Part shown: positions 7,682-13,962 of the stretch, one piece after another
Layout of the letters: each line of letters begins with the position of its first letter
How positions within the stretch are numbered: position 1 is the stretch's first letter
Assembly (NCBI GenBank): GCA_964580155.1
Contig: CAZOJP010000035.1
Location: 1 to 22,341, forward strand
Direction of reading: 5' to 3'
DNA from: Intestinibacillus sp964580155
Lineage (GTDB): Bacteria > Bacillota > Clostridia > Oscillospirales > Butyricicoccaceae
DNA: 22,341 nucleotides
The notes under the pieces: model-generated
What the model was told of the DNA's origin: nothing
Databases searched by the model: none
What the model saw: the letters and a program-made list of their open reading frames with translations, nothing else
Program-made: the position numbers and the translations under genes

Positions 7682-7710
7682 TTGCGCGGCGGCAGGCGAT
7701 GTGGTACAAT
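7682..7710 (+). promoter_or_regulatory. Promoter of the DUF1294-to-Cys-rich-protein operon
   Basis: TTGCGC (7682-7687) and TACAAT (7705-7710) have 17-nt spacing. It lies inside the longest possible DUF1294 reading frame, so upstream start codons for that gene would be before or at the transcript start. It is divergent to the carboxypeptidase promoter. Confidence 0.6.
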
Positions 7711-7746
7711 ACAGTGGTATGCAAAATGGGGAGGAGACGGGAAAAA

Positions 7747-8031
7747 TTGCAATATCTGCTCATTTATGTGGTATGTATCAATCTTGCGGGCGCGGTCGCG
7801 GCTCTGCTCGACAAACGGCGCGCAAAGCGCGGCACTTGGCGCATTTCCGAGCGCACGCTGTTCGTATTTTGTGTGTGCGGCGGCTGTCCGGGTGTTTATC
7901 TGACCATGCGCGCCGTGCGGCATAAGACGCGGCACAAGCGCTTTATGCTGGGCATTCCGGCGATTTTTATCATACAGATTGCGATTATTCTGATGATATA
8001 TTACAAGACGTACGGAGGCGGTCCGTTATGA
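7747..8031 (+). CDS. DUF1294 family small membrane protein
   Basis: This is a 94-residue protein with two to three hydrophobic segments and the DUF1294 signature: LLDKRRAKRGTWRISERTL, then GGCPGVYLTMRAVRHKTRHKRF. No biochemical function is established for the family. I chose the TTG at 7747-7749: a strong GGGGAGGAG (7728-7736) lies 10 nt upstream, the encoded N terminus begins directly with the first membrane segment as in relatives, and the operon promoter lies at 7682-7710. The ATGs at 7669 and 7726 would give an unusual basic leader and lack ribosome sites. The stop overlaps the start of the CDF gene by 4 nt, so the two are coupled. Confidence 0.85.
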   Translation: MQYLLIYVVCINLAGAVAALLDKRRAKRGTWRISERTLFVFCVCGGCPGVYLTMRAVRHKTRHKRFMLGIPAIFIIQIAIILMIYYKTYGGGPL

Positions 8032-9197
8032 TGACCGAATTTCTCGTGCGACGCTTTGTCAAAGATGCGCAGGACACCGCAAACAGTGCGGTGCGCGAAC
8101 GCTATGGCGTGCTCGCGGGTGCGGTCGGCATTGTGTGCAACCTGTTCCTGTTCGGGCTGAAGCTTGCCATCGGGTTGCTCACGCGCTCGATTTCCGTGAC
8201 GGCGGACGCGATCAACAACCTGTCCGACGGGCTGTCCTCGGTCATTTCGATTGTGGGCTTCAAGCTATGCGGACGCGCGCCCGACGCGCAGCATCCGTTC
8301 GGCTACGGCAGAACCGAATATATCGCGGGGCTGGGTGTGTCGTTTCTGATTCTGCTCGTGGGCTTTGAGTTTCTCAAAAGCTCGATTTCGCGCATTGTCG
8401 CGCCCGAGCCGATTGCGTTCAGCGGCGTGCTGCTCGCGCTGCTTGCGGTGTCGCTGCTCGTCAAGCTGTGGATGGGCACGTTCAACCGCACACTCGGACA
8501 GCGCATCCAGTCGCCGACGCTGCTCGCCGCGATGCAGGACAGCATCAACGACGTCATCACGACCGCGGTCGTCACCCTCGGCATGATTGCGGGGCAATTT
8601 ACCGTGCTGCCGGTCGATGGTTATGTCGGCGTGGGGGTCGCGCTCTTTCTCCTGTGGTCGGGCGTGGGCATCGCGCGCGATACGCTCAGTCCGCTGCTCG
8701 GGCAGGCGGCCGACCCCGATATTGTGCAGTCCATCGAAAAGCTCGTGCTGGGCATGGACGGCATCGTCGGCGTGCACGACCTCATCGTGCACAACTACGG
8801 CGCGGGCAAGTCGCTTGCCTCGCTGCACGCCGAGGTGCCCGACGATGCGGACATCGTCGCAATTCATGAGGTCATCGACGACGCGGAAAAGCTGGTATGG
8901 AGCAAAACCGGCGTGTATCTCGTCATTCATATGGATCCGATTTCGCTCAACGACACGCGCGTCAACGCGCTGCGCACGCAGACGGAGGCGCTTTTGTGCG
9001 AGATTGACGCGCGCCTGAGCATGCATGATTTTCGTGTGGTCGATGGGAAGCACCACATCAATCTGGTGTTTGACGTGGTCGTGCCGTTTGATTATGACAA
9101 AGAGCAGCGCGAACACCTGCGCCGGGACATCGGGGACCGCTTGCGCGCGCATGACGCACGGCTCAACGCGATCATCACACTCGACCATCAGATGTAA
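8028..9197 (+). CDS. Cation diffusion facilitator (CDF) metal exporter, Mn-type motifs
   Basis: This is a proton-coupled divalent metal exporter of the cytoplasmic membrane. The 389-residue protein has six predicted membrane segments within about residues 28-215 and a long cytoplasmic C-terminal part. The metal site in TM2 is TADAINNLSD (N63, D67) and in TM5 is DSIND (D171, D175), i.e. NxxxD plus DxxxD. Zinc CDFs normally have histidine in these motifs, so this pattern fits the manganese-transporting group, though iron cannot be excluded. About 90 residues past the usual C-terminal dimer domain form a second ferredoxin-like cytoplasmic module. The gene overlaps DUF1294 by 4 nt and pyrC follows 20 nt later. 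Family secure, metal inferred. Confidence 0.93.
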   Translation: MMTEFLVRRFVKDAQDTANSAVRERYGVLAGAVGIVCNLFLFGLKLAIGLLTRSISVTADAINNLSDGLSSVISIVGFKLCGRAPDAQHPFGYGRTEYIAGLGVSFLILLVGFEFLKSSISRIVAPEPIAFSGVLLALLAVSLLVKLWMGTFNRTLGQRIQSPTLLAAMQDSINDVITTAVVTLGMIAGQFTVLPVDGYVGVGVALFLLWSGVGIARDTLSPLLGQAADPDIVQSIEKLVLGMDGIVGVHDLIVHNYGAGKSLASLHAEVPDDADIVAIHEVIDDAEKLVWSKTGVYLVIHMDPISLNDTRVNALRTQTEALLCEIDARLSMHDFRVVDGKHHINLVFDVVVPFDYDKEQREHLRRDIGDRLRAHDARLNAIITLDHQM

Positions 9198-9217
9198 CAC
9201 ATGAAGGAGGAAATGCC

Positions 9218-10486
9218 ATGCTTTTCATTCAAAACGGCCATATTCTGGATCCTTATACCGGGATGGATCATCTGTCGAACATCCTGATCGGGGAGGACGG
9301 TATCATCACCGCTATCGGGCAGCGGCTGCGTGCGCCTGAGGGCTGTCCGGTGCTCGACGCGGCAGGCAAGACGGTTTCGCCGGGCTTTGTCGACGGCCAT
9401 GTGCACTTTCGCGATCCGGGGCAGACGGAAAAGGAGACTCTTGAAACGGGCGCGGCGGCCGCGGCAGCAGGCGGCTACACCACGGTCATCTGCATGGCGA
9501 ACACGCTGCCGACCTGCGACAGCACGGAAATCCTGCGCGGCATCACGGCGCGCGCCGCGGACATCGAAACGGTGCATGTGCTGCAAGCGGGCGCGGTGAC
9601 GCGAGGGCTGCGCGGCGAGGAGCTGACCGACTTTGAAGCGCTGCTTGCAGCGGGCGCGCCCTGCCTGACGGATGACGGCATCAACCTGACGGGTGCCGGG
9701 CTGTGCATGCGCGCGATGGAGCGCGCGGCGGCGTGCGGCGCGCTGCTGTCCTTCCATGAGGAGGACCCCACGCTTGTGGATTCGCCCGGCGTCAACTTCG
9801 GCTCGCCAGCGGCGGACAAAATGGGTGTGCCCGGCGCGCACGCGGCCGCGGAGGACGCGATGATCGGGCGCGACATCGCGCTTGCCCTGCGCACCGGCGC
9901 GCGCGTGTGCTTTCAGCACGTCAGCTCGGCGGCTGCGGTGGGGCTCATCCGCGCGGGCAAGGCGCTCGGCGCGCGCATCTGCGCCGAGGTCACGCCGCAC
10001 CATCTCAGCCTGACGCAGGACGCGGTGCTGACCTATGGCACGAACGCGCGCATGAATCCGCCGCTGCGCACCGAAGCCGACCGGCAGGCGCTCATCGCGG
10101 GGCTGCTCGACGGCACGCTGGACATGATTGCGACCGATCACGCGCCGCATACGGCAGCGGAAAAGGCGCGCGACTTTGCGCATGCGCCCTCGGGCATCAT
10201 CGGGCTGGAAACCGCGTTTTCCGTGTGCAACAGCTATCTGGTCAAGACCGGCAGCATGCCGCGCATGTGCCTCATCGAGCGCATGAGCTGCGCGCCCGCG
10301 CGCATTTACGGACTGGAAAAGAAAGCGGTCGCGGTCGGCAACCGCGCGGAGCTGGTGCTGCTCGATTGGGACGCGCCCGTGCGCTACACCGCATATCGCT
10401 CCAAATCCGCGAACTCGCCCTTTACTGGCATGCCGCTGTTCGGTGCGGTGTGCGGCACGGTCATGGGCGACCGCATCGTGCGATAA
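9218..10486 (+). CDS. pyrC: Dihydroorotase
   Basis: This cytoplasmic zinc enzyme cyclises carbamoyl-aspartate to dihydroorotate in pyrimidine synthesis. At 422 residues it has the size of class I bacterial dihydroorotase. Visible motifs are DGHVHFRDPG (H61 and H63 metal ligands), the CLTDDGI loop with the metal Asp, SFHEED, FQHVSS, and ATDHAPH with the catalytic Asp. The start ATG is 7 nt after AAGGAGG. It is the third gene of a five-gene operon without other pyr genes in the window, which is an unusual setting. A hydantoinase or allantoinase is less likely because the FRDPGQTEKE block after the metal histidines is typical of dihydroorotase. Confidence 0.93.
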   Translation: MLFIQNGHILDPYTGMDHLSNILIGEDGIITAIGQRLRAPEGCPVLDAAGKTVSPGFVDGHVHFRDPGQTEKETLETGAAAAAAGGYTTVICMANTLPTCDSTEILRGITARAADIETVHVLQAGAVTRGLRGEELTDFEALLAAGAPCLTDDGINLTGAGLCMRAMERAAACGALLSFHEEDPTLVDSPGVNFGSPAADKMGVPGAHAAAEDAMIGRDIALALRTGARVCFQHVSSAAAVGLIRAGKALGARICAEVTPHHLSLTQDAVLTYGTNARMNPPLRTEADRQALIAGLLDGTLDMIATDHAPHTAAEKARDFAHAPSGIIGLETAFSVCNSYLVKTGSMPRMCLIERMSCAPARIYGLEKKAVAVGNRAELVLLDWDAPVRYTAYRSKSANSPFTGMPLFGAVCGTVMGDRIVR

Positions 10487-10504
10487 CAGAGGACGGATAA
10501 AGAG

Positions 10505-11131
10505 ATGAACGAAGAAAGAAAAAAACGGTTCCCCGCGCGCGTCAAGCGGCGCGTGATACAGGCGGTGGTTCTTGCGGCGGCGATTGTGGTCGTGTTTGCG
10601 GCAGGCGCGGTGTGGAGCCGCACGGGCAGCGCGACGACCGTGACGAGCGATCTGATTTCGCAGCGTATCCGCGCGGTCAGCGAGCTTGCAACGGTGGAAT
10701 ACCACTACACGAACATGGGAAAGTTTGAAGATCAGGTGGATTTTTACGGCTGGAAGGTGCCGCTGACGCGCAAGCGCTTCATTGTGTCCTATGACGGCAT
10801 CATCAAGGCGGGCGTGGATGCCGCGCAGGCCGCGGTGCAGGTGCACGACAAGACCGTCACGGTCACGCTGCCTGCCGCCGCGGTGCTGTCCCACGAGATT
10901 GACGATGACAGCCTGCAAATTTTCGATGAAACCACCAATATTTTCAATCCGTTGAAAATCAGCGACTACGCGGGCTTTGCCGCGGACCAGAAAAAGGCGG
11001 TCGAAAGCAAGGCAATCGAAAATGGACTGCTGACCGAAGCTGCGGACAAGGCGCGCGACGCGGTCACGCGGCTGCTCGGTCTTGCGCCGGGCATGGAAGC
11101 GTATCAAATAGAAATCAAAATTGACGACTGA
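10505..11131 (+). CDS. DUF4230 domain protein, membrane anchored
   Basis: This is a 208-residue protein with a basic N terminus and one membrane segment (about 16-38), then an extracytoplasmic domain. The domain has the DUF4230 pattern: early LISQRIRAVSELATVEYHYT, a middle FIVSYDGIIKAGVD and VTLPAAAVLSHEIDDDS, and a helical C terminus. The function of the family is unknown; members are usually secreted or anchored. It starts 18 nt after the pyrC stop behind GAGGACGG and ends 12 nt before the Cys-rich gene, so it is in the same operon. Domain call is confident from the pattern; no role can be given. Confidence 0.85.
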   Translation: MNEERKKRFPARVKRRVIQAVVLAAAIVVVFAAGAVWSRTGSATTVTSDLISQRIRAVSELATVEYHYTNMGKFEDQVDFYGWKVPLTRKRFIVSYDGIIKAGVDAAQAAVQVHDKTVTVTLPAAAVLSHEIDDDSLQIFDETTNIFNPLKISDYAGFAADQKKAVESKAIENGLLTEAADKARDAVTRLLGLAPGMEAYQIEIKIDD

Positions 11132-11143
11132 TGGAGGATACTT

Positions 11144-11437
11144 ATGAAGATTGACGGAAACGAGCTTGCGATTCGGCAGAACGAGCTGGACCGCGAGGGC
11201 AAAAAGCGCGAAGCGTATGAGATGAAGATGGAGTTTTTGCGTCAGGTGCGCGAAAGCGGTGACCACTGCCCCTGCCAGGAGAAGTGTCCGCACCACGGCA
11301 ACTGCTTTGAGTGCGTGACCATCCACCGCGGACATCGCGATCATCTGCCGATGTGCATGTGGGATATGGTCAACGAGCGGCTGCACAGCCTGTCCCTGAT
11401 GACCGAAGGCACGCTGACACAGTACGAACAAAAATAA
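11144..11437 (+). CDS. Small Cys/His-rich protein, putative metal binding
   Basis: This 97-residue protein has six cysteines (42, 44, 48, 54, 57, 71) and six histidines (41, 50, 51, 61, 64, 67) within about 30 residues, in the order HCPCQEKC-HH-GNCFECVTIHRGHR and then PMC. The spacing resembles small Firmicutes Cys-rich families such as DUF6485, but I am not certain of the family. The N-terminal 35 residues are a charged helix. Zinc or an iron-sulfur cluster could be held here. A strong GGAGG lies 6 nt before the ATG and a terminator follows 8 nt after the stop, so it is the last gene of the operon. Its co-transcription with a CDF metal exporter makes metal binding worth testing. Confidence 0.75.
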   Translation: MKIDGNELAIRQNELDREGKKREAYEMKMEFLRQVRESGDHCPCQEKCPHHGNCFECVTIHRGHRDHLPMCMWDMVNERLHSLSLMTEGTLTQYEQK

Positions 11438-11444
11438 ACCGCAC

Positions 11445-11490
11445 GCCCCGAAACATACGGCTGTCTGCTGTGTGCTTCGGGGCATTTTGC
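11445..11490 (+). terminator. Terminator of the DUF1294-pyrC operon
   Basis: GCCCCGAA (11445-11452) pairs with TTCGGGGC (11476-11483) across a 23-nt loop with some internal pairing, followed by ATTTTGC. The U-tract is short, so efficiency may be moderate. Confidence 0.7.
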
Positions 11491-11517
11491 ATATTGGGAA
11501 GGAATTTCACATAGGAT
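11489..11517 (+). promoter_or_regulatory. Sigma-E-like (mother-cell) promoter of the cortex-lytic operon
   Basis: GCATATT (11489-11495) matches the sigma-E -35 consensus KMATATT, and CATAGGAT (11510-11517) matches CATANNNT of the sigma-E -10, with 14-nt spacing, the usual value. There is no sigma-A promoter in this gap. The next gene starts at 11551. sleC of Clostridioides difficile is reported to depend on the mother-cell programme, so the promoter type fits the genes it precedes. Confidence 0.68.
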
Positions 11518-11550
11518 TTGCCAGAGGAAAAACAAGGAAGGGGTTTTACT

Positions 11551-11952
11551 ATGGCTACAGAGACCGAGCCCACAGGGCGTGGTTTTTTACAGGTGCGCGT
11601 ATCGACCGCGGGGGAGGCGCTGCCGGTTGAAAACGCAATCGTGACCATCGCGGAGCAGGGGCGCGACGGCATGGCCGGACAGCTGCTGTACCGCACACCG
11701 ACCGACCGCAGCGGCTTGACACCGGTGTTTTCGCTGCCCGCGCCGCCTGCTTCGACCGGCGAGCGGCCGGGGGGCGCGGTGCCATATGCGGAGTACCGCG
11801 TCGAGGTGAACGCGGAGCGCTTTATCAGCCAGATTTTTGAGGGGGTGCCCATTTTCGGCGGTGTGACGACCGTGCAGCCTGCGATGCTGATGCCGGCAGG
11901 CACGAACAGACCCGCGCCCGAACGGTTTCCCCCTTATTCATCGACGCTGTAA
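11551..11952 (+). CDS. SleC pro-domain-like protein (stand-alone)
   Basis: This 133-residue protein resembles the N-terminal pre/pro region of clostridial SleC: a beta-rich, carboxypeptidase-regulatory-like domain starting GRGFLQVRVSTAGEALPVENA, with a middle DRSGLTPVFSLPAP and a YRVEVNAERFISQIFEGVPIF block. In SleC this region is fused in front of the cortex-lytic enzyme and removed by Csp proteases at germination. Here it is a separate ORF ending 12 nt before the gene that holds the rest of SleC. I chose ATG 11551 because AAGGAAGGGG lies just upstream; a TTG at 11518 overlaps the -10 box. There is no signal peptide, in keeping with mother-cell synthesis. The homology is from recalled SleC sequence and should be verified by search. 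Confidence 0.75.
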   Translation: MATETEPTGRGFLQVRVSTAGEALPVENAIVTIAEQGRDGMAGQLLYRTPTDRSGLTPVFSLPAPPASTGERPGGAVPYAEYRVEVNAERFISQIFEGVPIFGGVTTVQPAMLMPAGTNRPAPERFPPYSSTL

Positions 11953-11964
11953 GGAGGAGCACGC

Positions 11965-12807
11965 ATGGCAGTCAATGTGCCGGCCATACCGGAAACCATC
12001 GTGGTGCATCTGGGCGCACCCGATAACGCAAGCGCGCCCAATGTCACGGTCAGATTTCCCGAGTATATTAAGAACGTGGCATCGAGCGAAATCTATCCGA
12101 CCTGGCCCGAGTCCGCGATTCGCGCAAACGTCTATGCGCAGGTGTCCTATGCGCTCAACCGCGTTTACACCGAATGGTACCGCTCCAGAGGCTATGATTT
12201 TGATATTACGAACTCCACGCGCTATGATCAGGCATTTGTGCGCGGCCGGGAAATTTTCGAAAATATCAGCCGCATTGTGGATGAGCAGTTCAATGACTAT
12301 ATCGTGCGCGGAGAAAATATTGAGCCGCTTTTTGCGCAGTATTGCAGCGGTACGACCGTCACCTGCGAGGGGCTGAGCCAGTGGGGAACCGTGCCGCTTG
12401 CCGAGCAGGGCATGACCTTGTATGAGATTTTGCAGAATTTTTATGGGGACAACATCAATCTGGTGTTCGATGCGCCTGTGGCGCCGAATGTGCCGTCCTA
12501 TCCGGGCAAGCCACTGCAGCGCGGCTCCGCGGGCCGCGAGGTGCGCAATTTACAGATGTGGCTCAACCGCATTTCCACGAACTATCCTGCCATTCCTAAA
12601 ATTTATCCGGTGGACGGCATTTTTGGCATCGGCACGGAGGAGGCCGTGCGCGCGTTTCAGAAAATTTTCAATCTTGCGCCCGACGGCATCGTCGGCCAGG
12701 CGACCTGGTACCGCGTCCTGTATCTTTATACCTCGGTGAAAAAGCTCGCGGAGCTGGTGTCCGAGGGGGTGTCGCTGGAGGAGGCATCCCACCAGTACCC
12801 GAGCTAG
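11965..12807 (+). CDS. SleC-like spore cortex-lytic protein, catalytic part plus first PG-binding repeat (interrupted by TAG)
   Basis: The 280 residues before the TAG correspond to mature SleC. Residues about 10-110 carry the conserved blocks ETIVVHLGAPD, YIKNVASSEIYPTWPESAIRANVYAQVSYALNRVYTEWYRS (split here at 20: the key parts are NVASSEIYPTWP and NRVYTEWYRS) and ITNSTRYDQAFVRGREIFE, a SpoIID-like lytic domain in which E42 would be the catalytic glutamate by analogy. Residues about 183-255 form a peptidoglycan-binding-1 repeat (VDGIFGIGTEEAVRAFQ). AAGGAGG precedes the ATG. The stop at 12805-12807 is TAG, but the same frame stays open to 13380 with two further repeats, so this looks like one gene of about 471 codons broken or recoded at codon 281. 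Catalytic assignment is by family memory. Confidence 0.82.
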   Translation: MAVNVPAIPETIVVHLGAPDNASAPNVTVRFPEYIKNVASSEIYPTWPESAIRANVYAQVSYALNRVYTEWYRSRGYDFDITNSTRYDQAFVRGREIFENISRIVDEQFNDYIVRGENIEPLFAQYCSGTTVTCEGLSQWGTVPLAEQGMTLYEILQNFYGDNINLVFDAPVAPNVPSYPGKPLQRGSAGREVRNLQMWLNRISTNYPAIPKIYPVDGIFGIGTEEAVRAFQKIFNLAPDGIVGQATWYRVLYLYTSVKKLAELVSEGVSLEEASHQYPS

Positions 12808-12834
12808 CTGGAGGAGGGCTCGGCCGGACTCGGC

Positions 12835-13380
12835 GTGCGCGTGCTGCAATATTATCTGTCCGTGCTCGCGCAGTTTTATCCCTCCATTCCTGCGCCGCCG
12901 ATGGACGGCACGTTTGGCGCGTCAACGGCTGAGTCCGTGCGTGCGTTCCAGCTGTGGGCGGGGGTGGAGGTGGACGGCATCGTCGGGCGGCAGACGTGGT
13001 ACGCTCTGTACGACGCGTATCAGGTGCTCGTTTCGGCGATTCCGCACGGTACGACACCGGCAGGGCTGCCGCTGTTTCCGGGCACACTGCTCGTGCGCGG
13101 CGCGAGCGGAGAGGATGTGACGCGCATGCAGGAGGCGCTCAACTATATTGCAGACAGCTATCCGGAAATCGAGCCTTTTCCGGTGACGGGCTACTATGGG
13201 GACATGACCGCACAGGCGGTGCGGGCATTTCAGCAGCTGTTCGGGCTGGAGGCGGACGGTGCAATCAATGCGGTCACCTGGGACGCGATCGCATCGGTCT
13301 ACGCCGATTTGCAAGGCGGCACAAGGGTCGCGCCGGGGCAGTATCCGGGCTACATCCTGCGCGAGGAGGGGAGAGCATGA
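12835..13380 (+). CDS. C-terminal half of the TAG-interrupted cortex-lytic gene (two PG-binding repeats)
   Basis: This is the in-frame continuation of the preceding gene; codons are open from 12808, directly after the TAG. It holds two complete peptidoglycan-binding-1 repeats: VRVLQYYLSVL ... DGTFGASTAESVRAFQ ... DGIVGRQTWYALY, and VTRMQEALNYIAD ... GYYGDMTAQAVRAFQ ... DGAINAVTWDAI. No frameshift or other stop occurs, so decay is recent or absent. As a separate gene the first possible start is GTG 12835 (or GTG 12841). A GGAGGAGGG lies at 12810-12818, 16 nt before 12835, which is too far for an ordinary ribosome site but could allow reinitiation after the TAG. It ends in TGA overlapping the next ATG. 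It may be a pseudogene fragment, a readthrough product or an independent protein. Confidence 0.6.
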   Translation: MRVLQYYLSVLAQFYPSIPAPPMDGTFGASTAESVRAFQLWAGVEVDGIVGRQTWYALYDAYQVLVSAIPHGTTPAGLPLFPGTLLVRGASGEDVTRMQEALNYIADSYPEIEPFPVTGYYGDMTAQAVRAFQQLFGLEADGAINAVTWDAIASVYADLQGGTRVAPGQYPGYILREEGRA

Positions 13381-13898
13381 GCTACACCGAAGAGCAAAAG
13401 CGCGCCCATATCTATACAGTGCAAAAGGCGCTCTATGAGGTGCGGCGCAGCGGACAGCCCCTGCCCGAGCTAATTCCCGACGGCATTTACGGGCCGGAAA
13501 CGACCGAAGCCGTGCGCCGCTATCAAACGCTGCGCCGCCTGCCGCCGACCGGCACGGTCGATCAGGCGACATGGGACACGCTGATGACGGAATACAACGA
13601 AATTATGGGCAGACGCGAGCGGCCGCGGCACATTATTCCCTTTACTTCAGGGCCGATTGCGCTGACAGTCGGCGCGGTATCGCCCGGTGTGGGCATGGCG
13701 CAGATTATGCTGTGGGCGCTCAGCGCACACTACGACAACATCAGCGCTGTGCCGCTGACCATGACACTGGACGGCGAGACTCTGGAGCAGCTCAATACGA
13801 TACAGCGCATCGCCAATCTCCCCGAACGAAAAGTGCTGGACAATGCCACCTGGAATGCGCTGACCGCGCTGTTTAATGCGACGGCCGCGCTTTACTGA
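13377..13898 (+). CDS. Peptidoglycan-binding protein of the cortex-lytic operon
   Basis: This 173-residue protein starts at ATG 13377, overlapping the previous stop by ATGA, with GAGGAGGGG just upstream. Residues about 12-72 form a peptidoglycan-binding-1 repeat (YTVQKALYEVRR ... DGIYGPETTEAVRRYQ ... GTVDQATWDTLM). A second, degenerate repeat covers about 100-170 (MAQIMLWALSAHY ... LEQLNTIQRIANL ... LDNATWNAL). There is no catalytic domain and no signal peptide. The same repeat family occurs in the SleC-like gene, so this is probably an accessory protein bringing partners to cortex peptidoglycan. Its specific job is unknown. A strong terminator follows 4 nt after the stop. Confidence 0.82.
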   Translation: MSYTEEQKRAHIYTVQKALYEVRRSGQPLPELIPDGIYGPETTEAVRRYQTLRRLPPTGTVDQATWDTLMTEYNEIMGRRERPRHIIPFTSGPIALTVGAVSPGVGMAQIMLWALSAHYDNISAVPLTMTLDGETLEQLNTIQRIANLPERKVLDNATWNALTALFNATAALY

Positions 13899-13901
13899 AA
13901 C

Positions 13902-13940
13902 AAAAACAGCCCGCAAGCAAAATGCTTGCGGGCTGTTTTT
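13902..13940. terminator. Bidirectional terminator between the cortex-lytic operon and iolD
   Basis: CAGCCCGCAAGCA (13907-13919) pairs perfectly with TGCTTGCGGGCTG (13923-13935) around a 3-nt loop, with A-run on the left and T-run on the right. It serves both the plus-strand operon ending at 13898 and the minus-strand iolD ending at 13963. Confidence 0.95.
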
Positions 13941-13962
13941 TTATGCGGCAGTTTATGCGAAC

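Noticed and set aside
9188..11485. Open frame of 765 codons on the minus strand opposite pyrC and the DUF4230 gene
   Set aside because: It spans three well-supported plus-strand genes and their junctions, has no ribosome site and shows only Arg/His/Ala-rich sequence.
12805..12807. Pyrrolysine insertion at the in-frame TAG
   Set aside because: Pyrrolysine is known almost only in methylamine methyltransferases and needs pyl genes and context that I cannot see here. Nonsense mutation or error is simpler, so it is kept only as a test in the finding.
12954..13898. Long upstream extension of the last peptidoglycan-binding ORF
   Set aside because: The part before 13377 is out of frame with, and overlaps, the SleC-like C-terminal half, and is Gly/Arg-rich without a domain. 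The ATG at 13377 has a good ribosome site and ATGA coupling.
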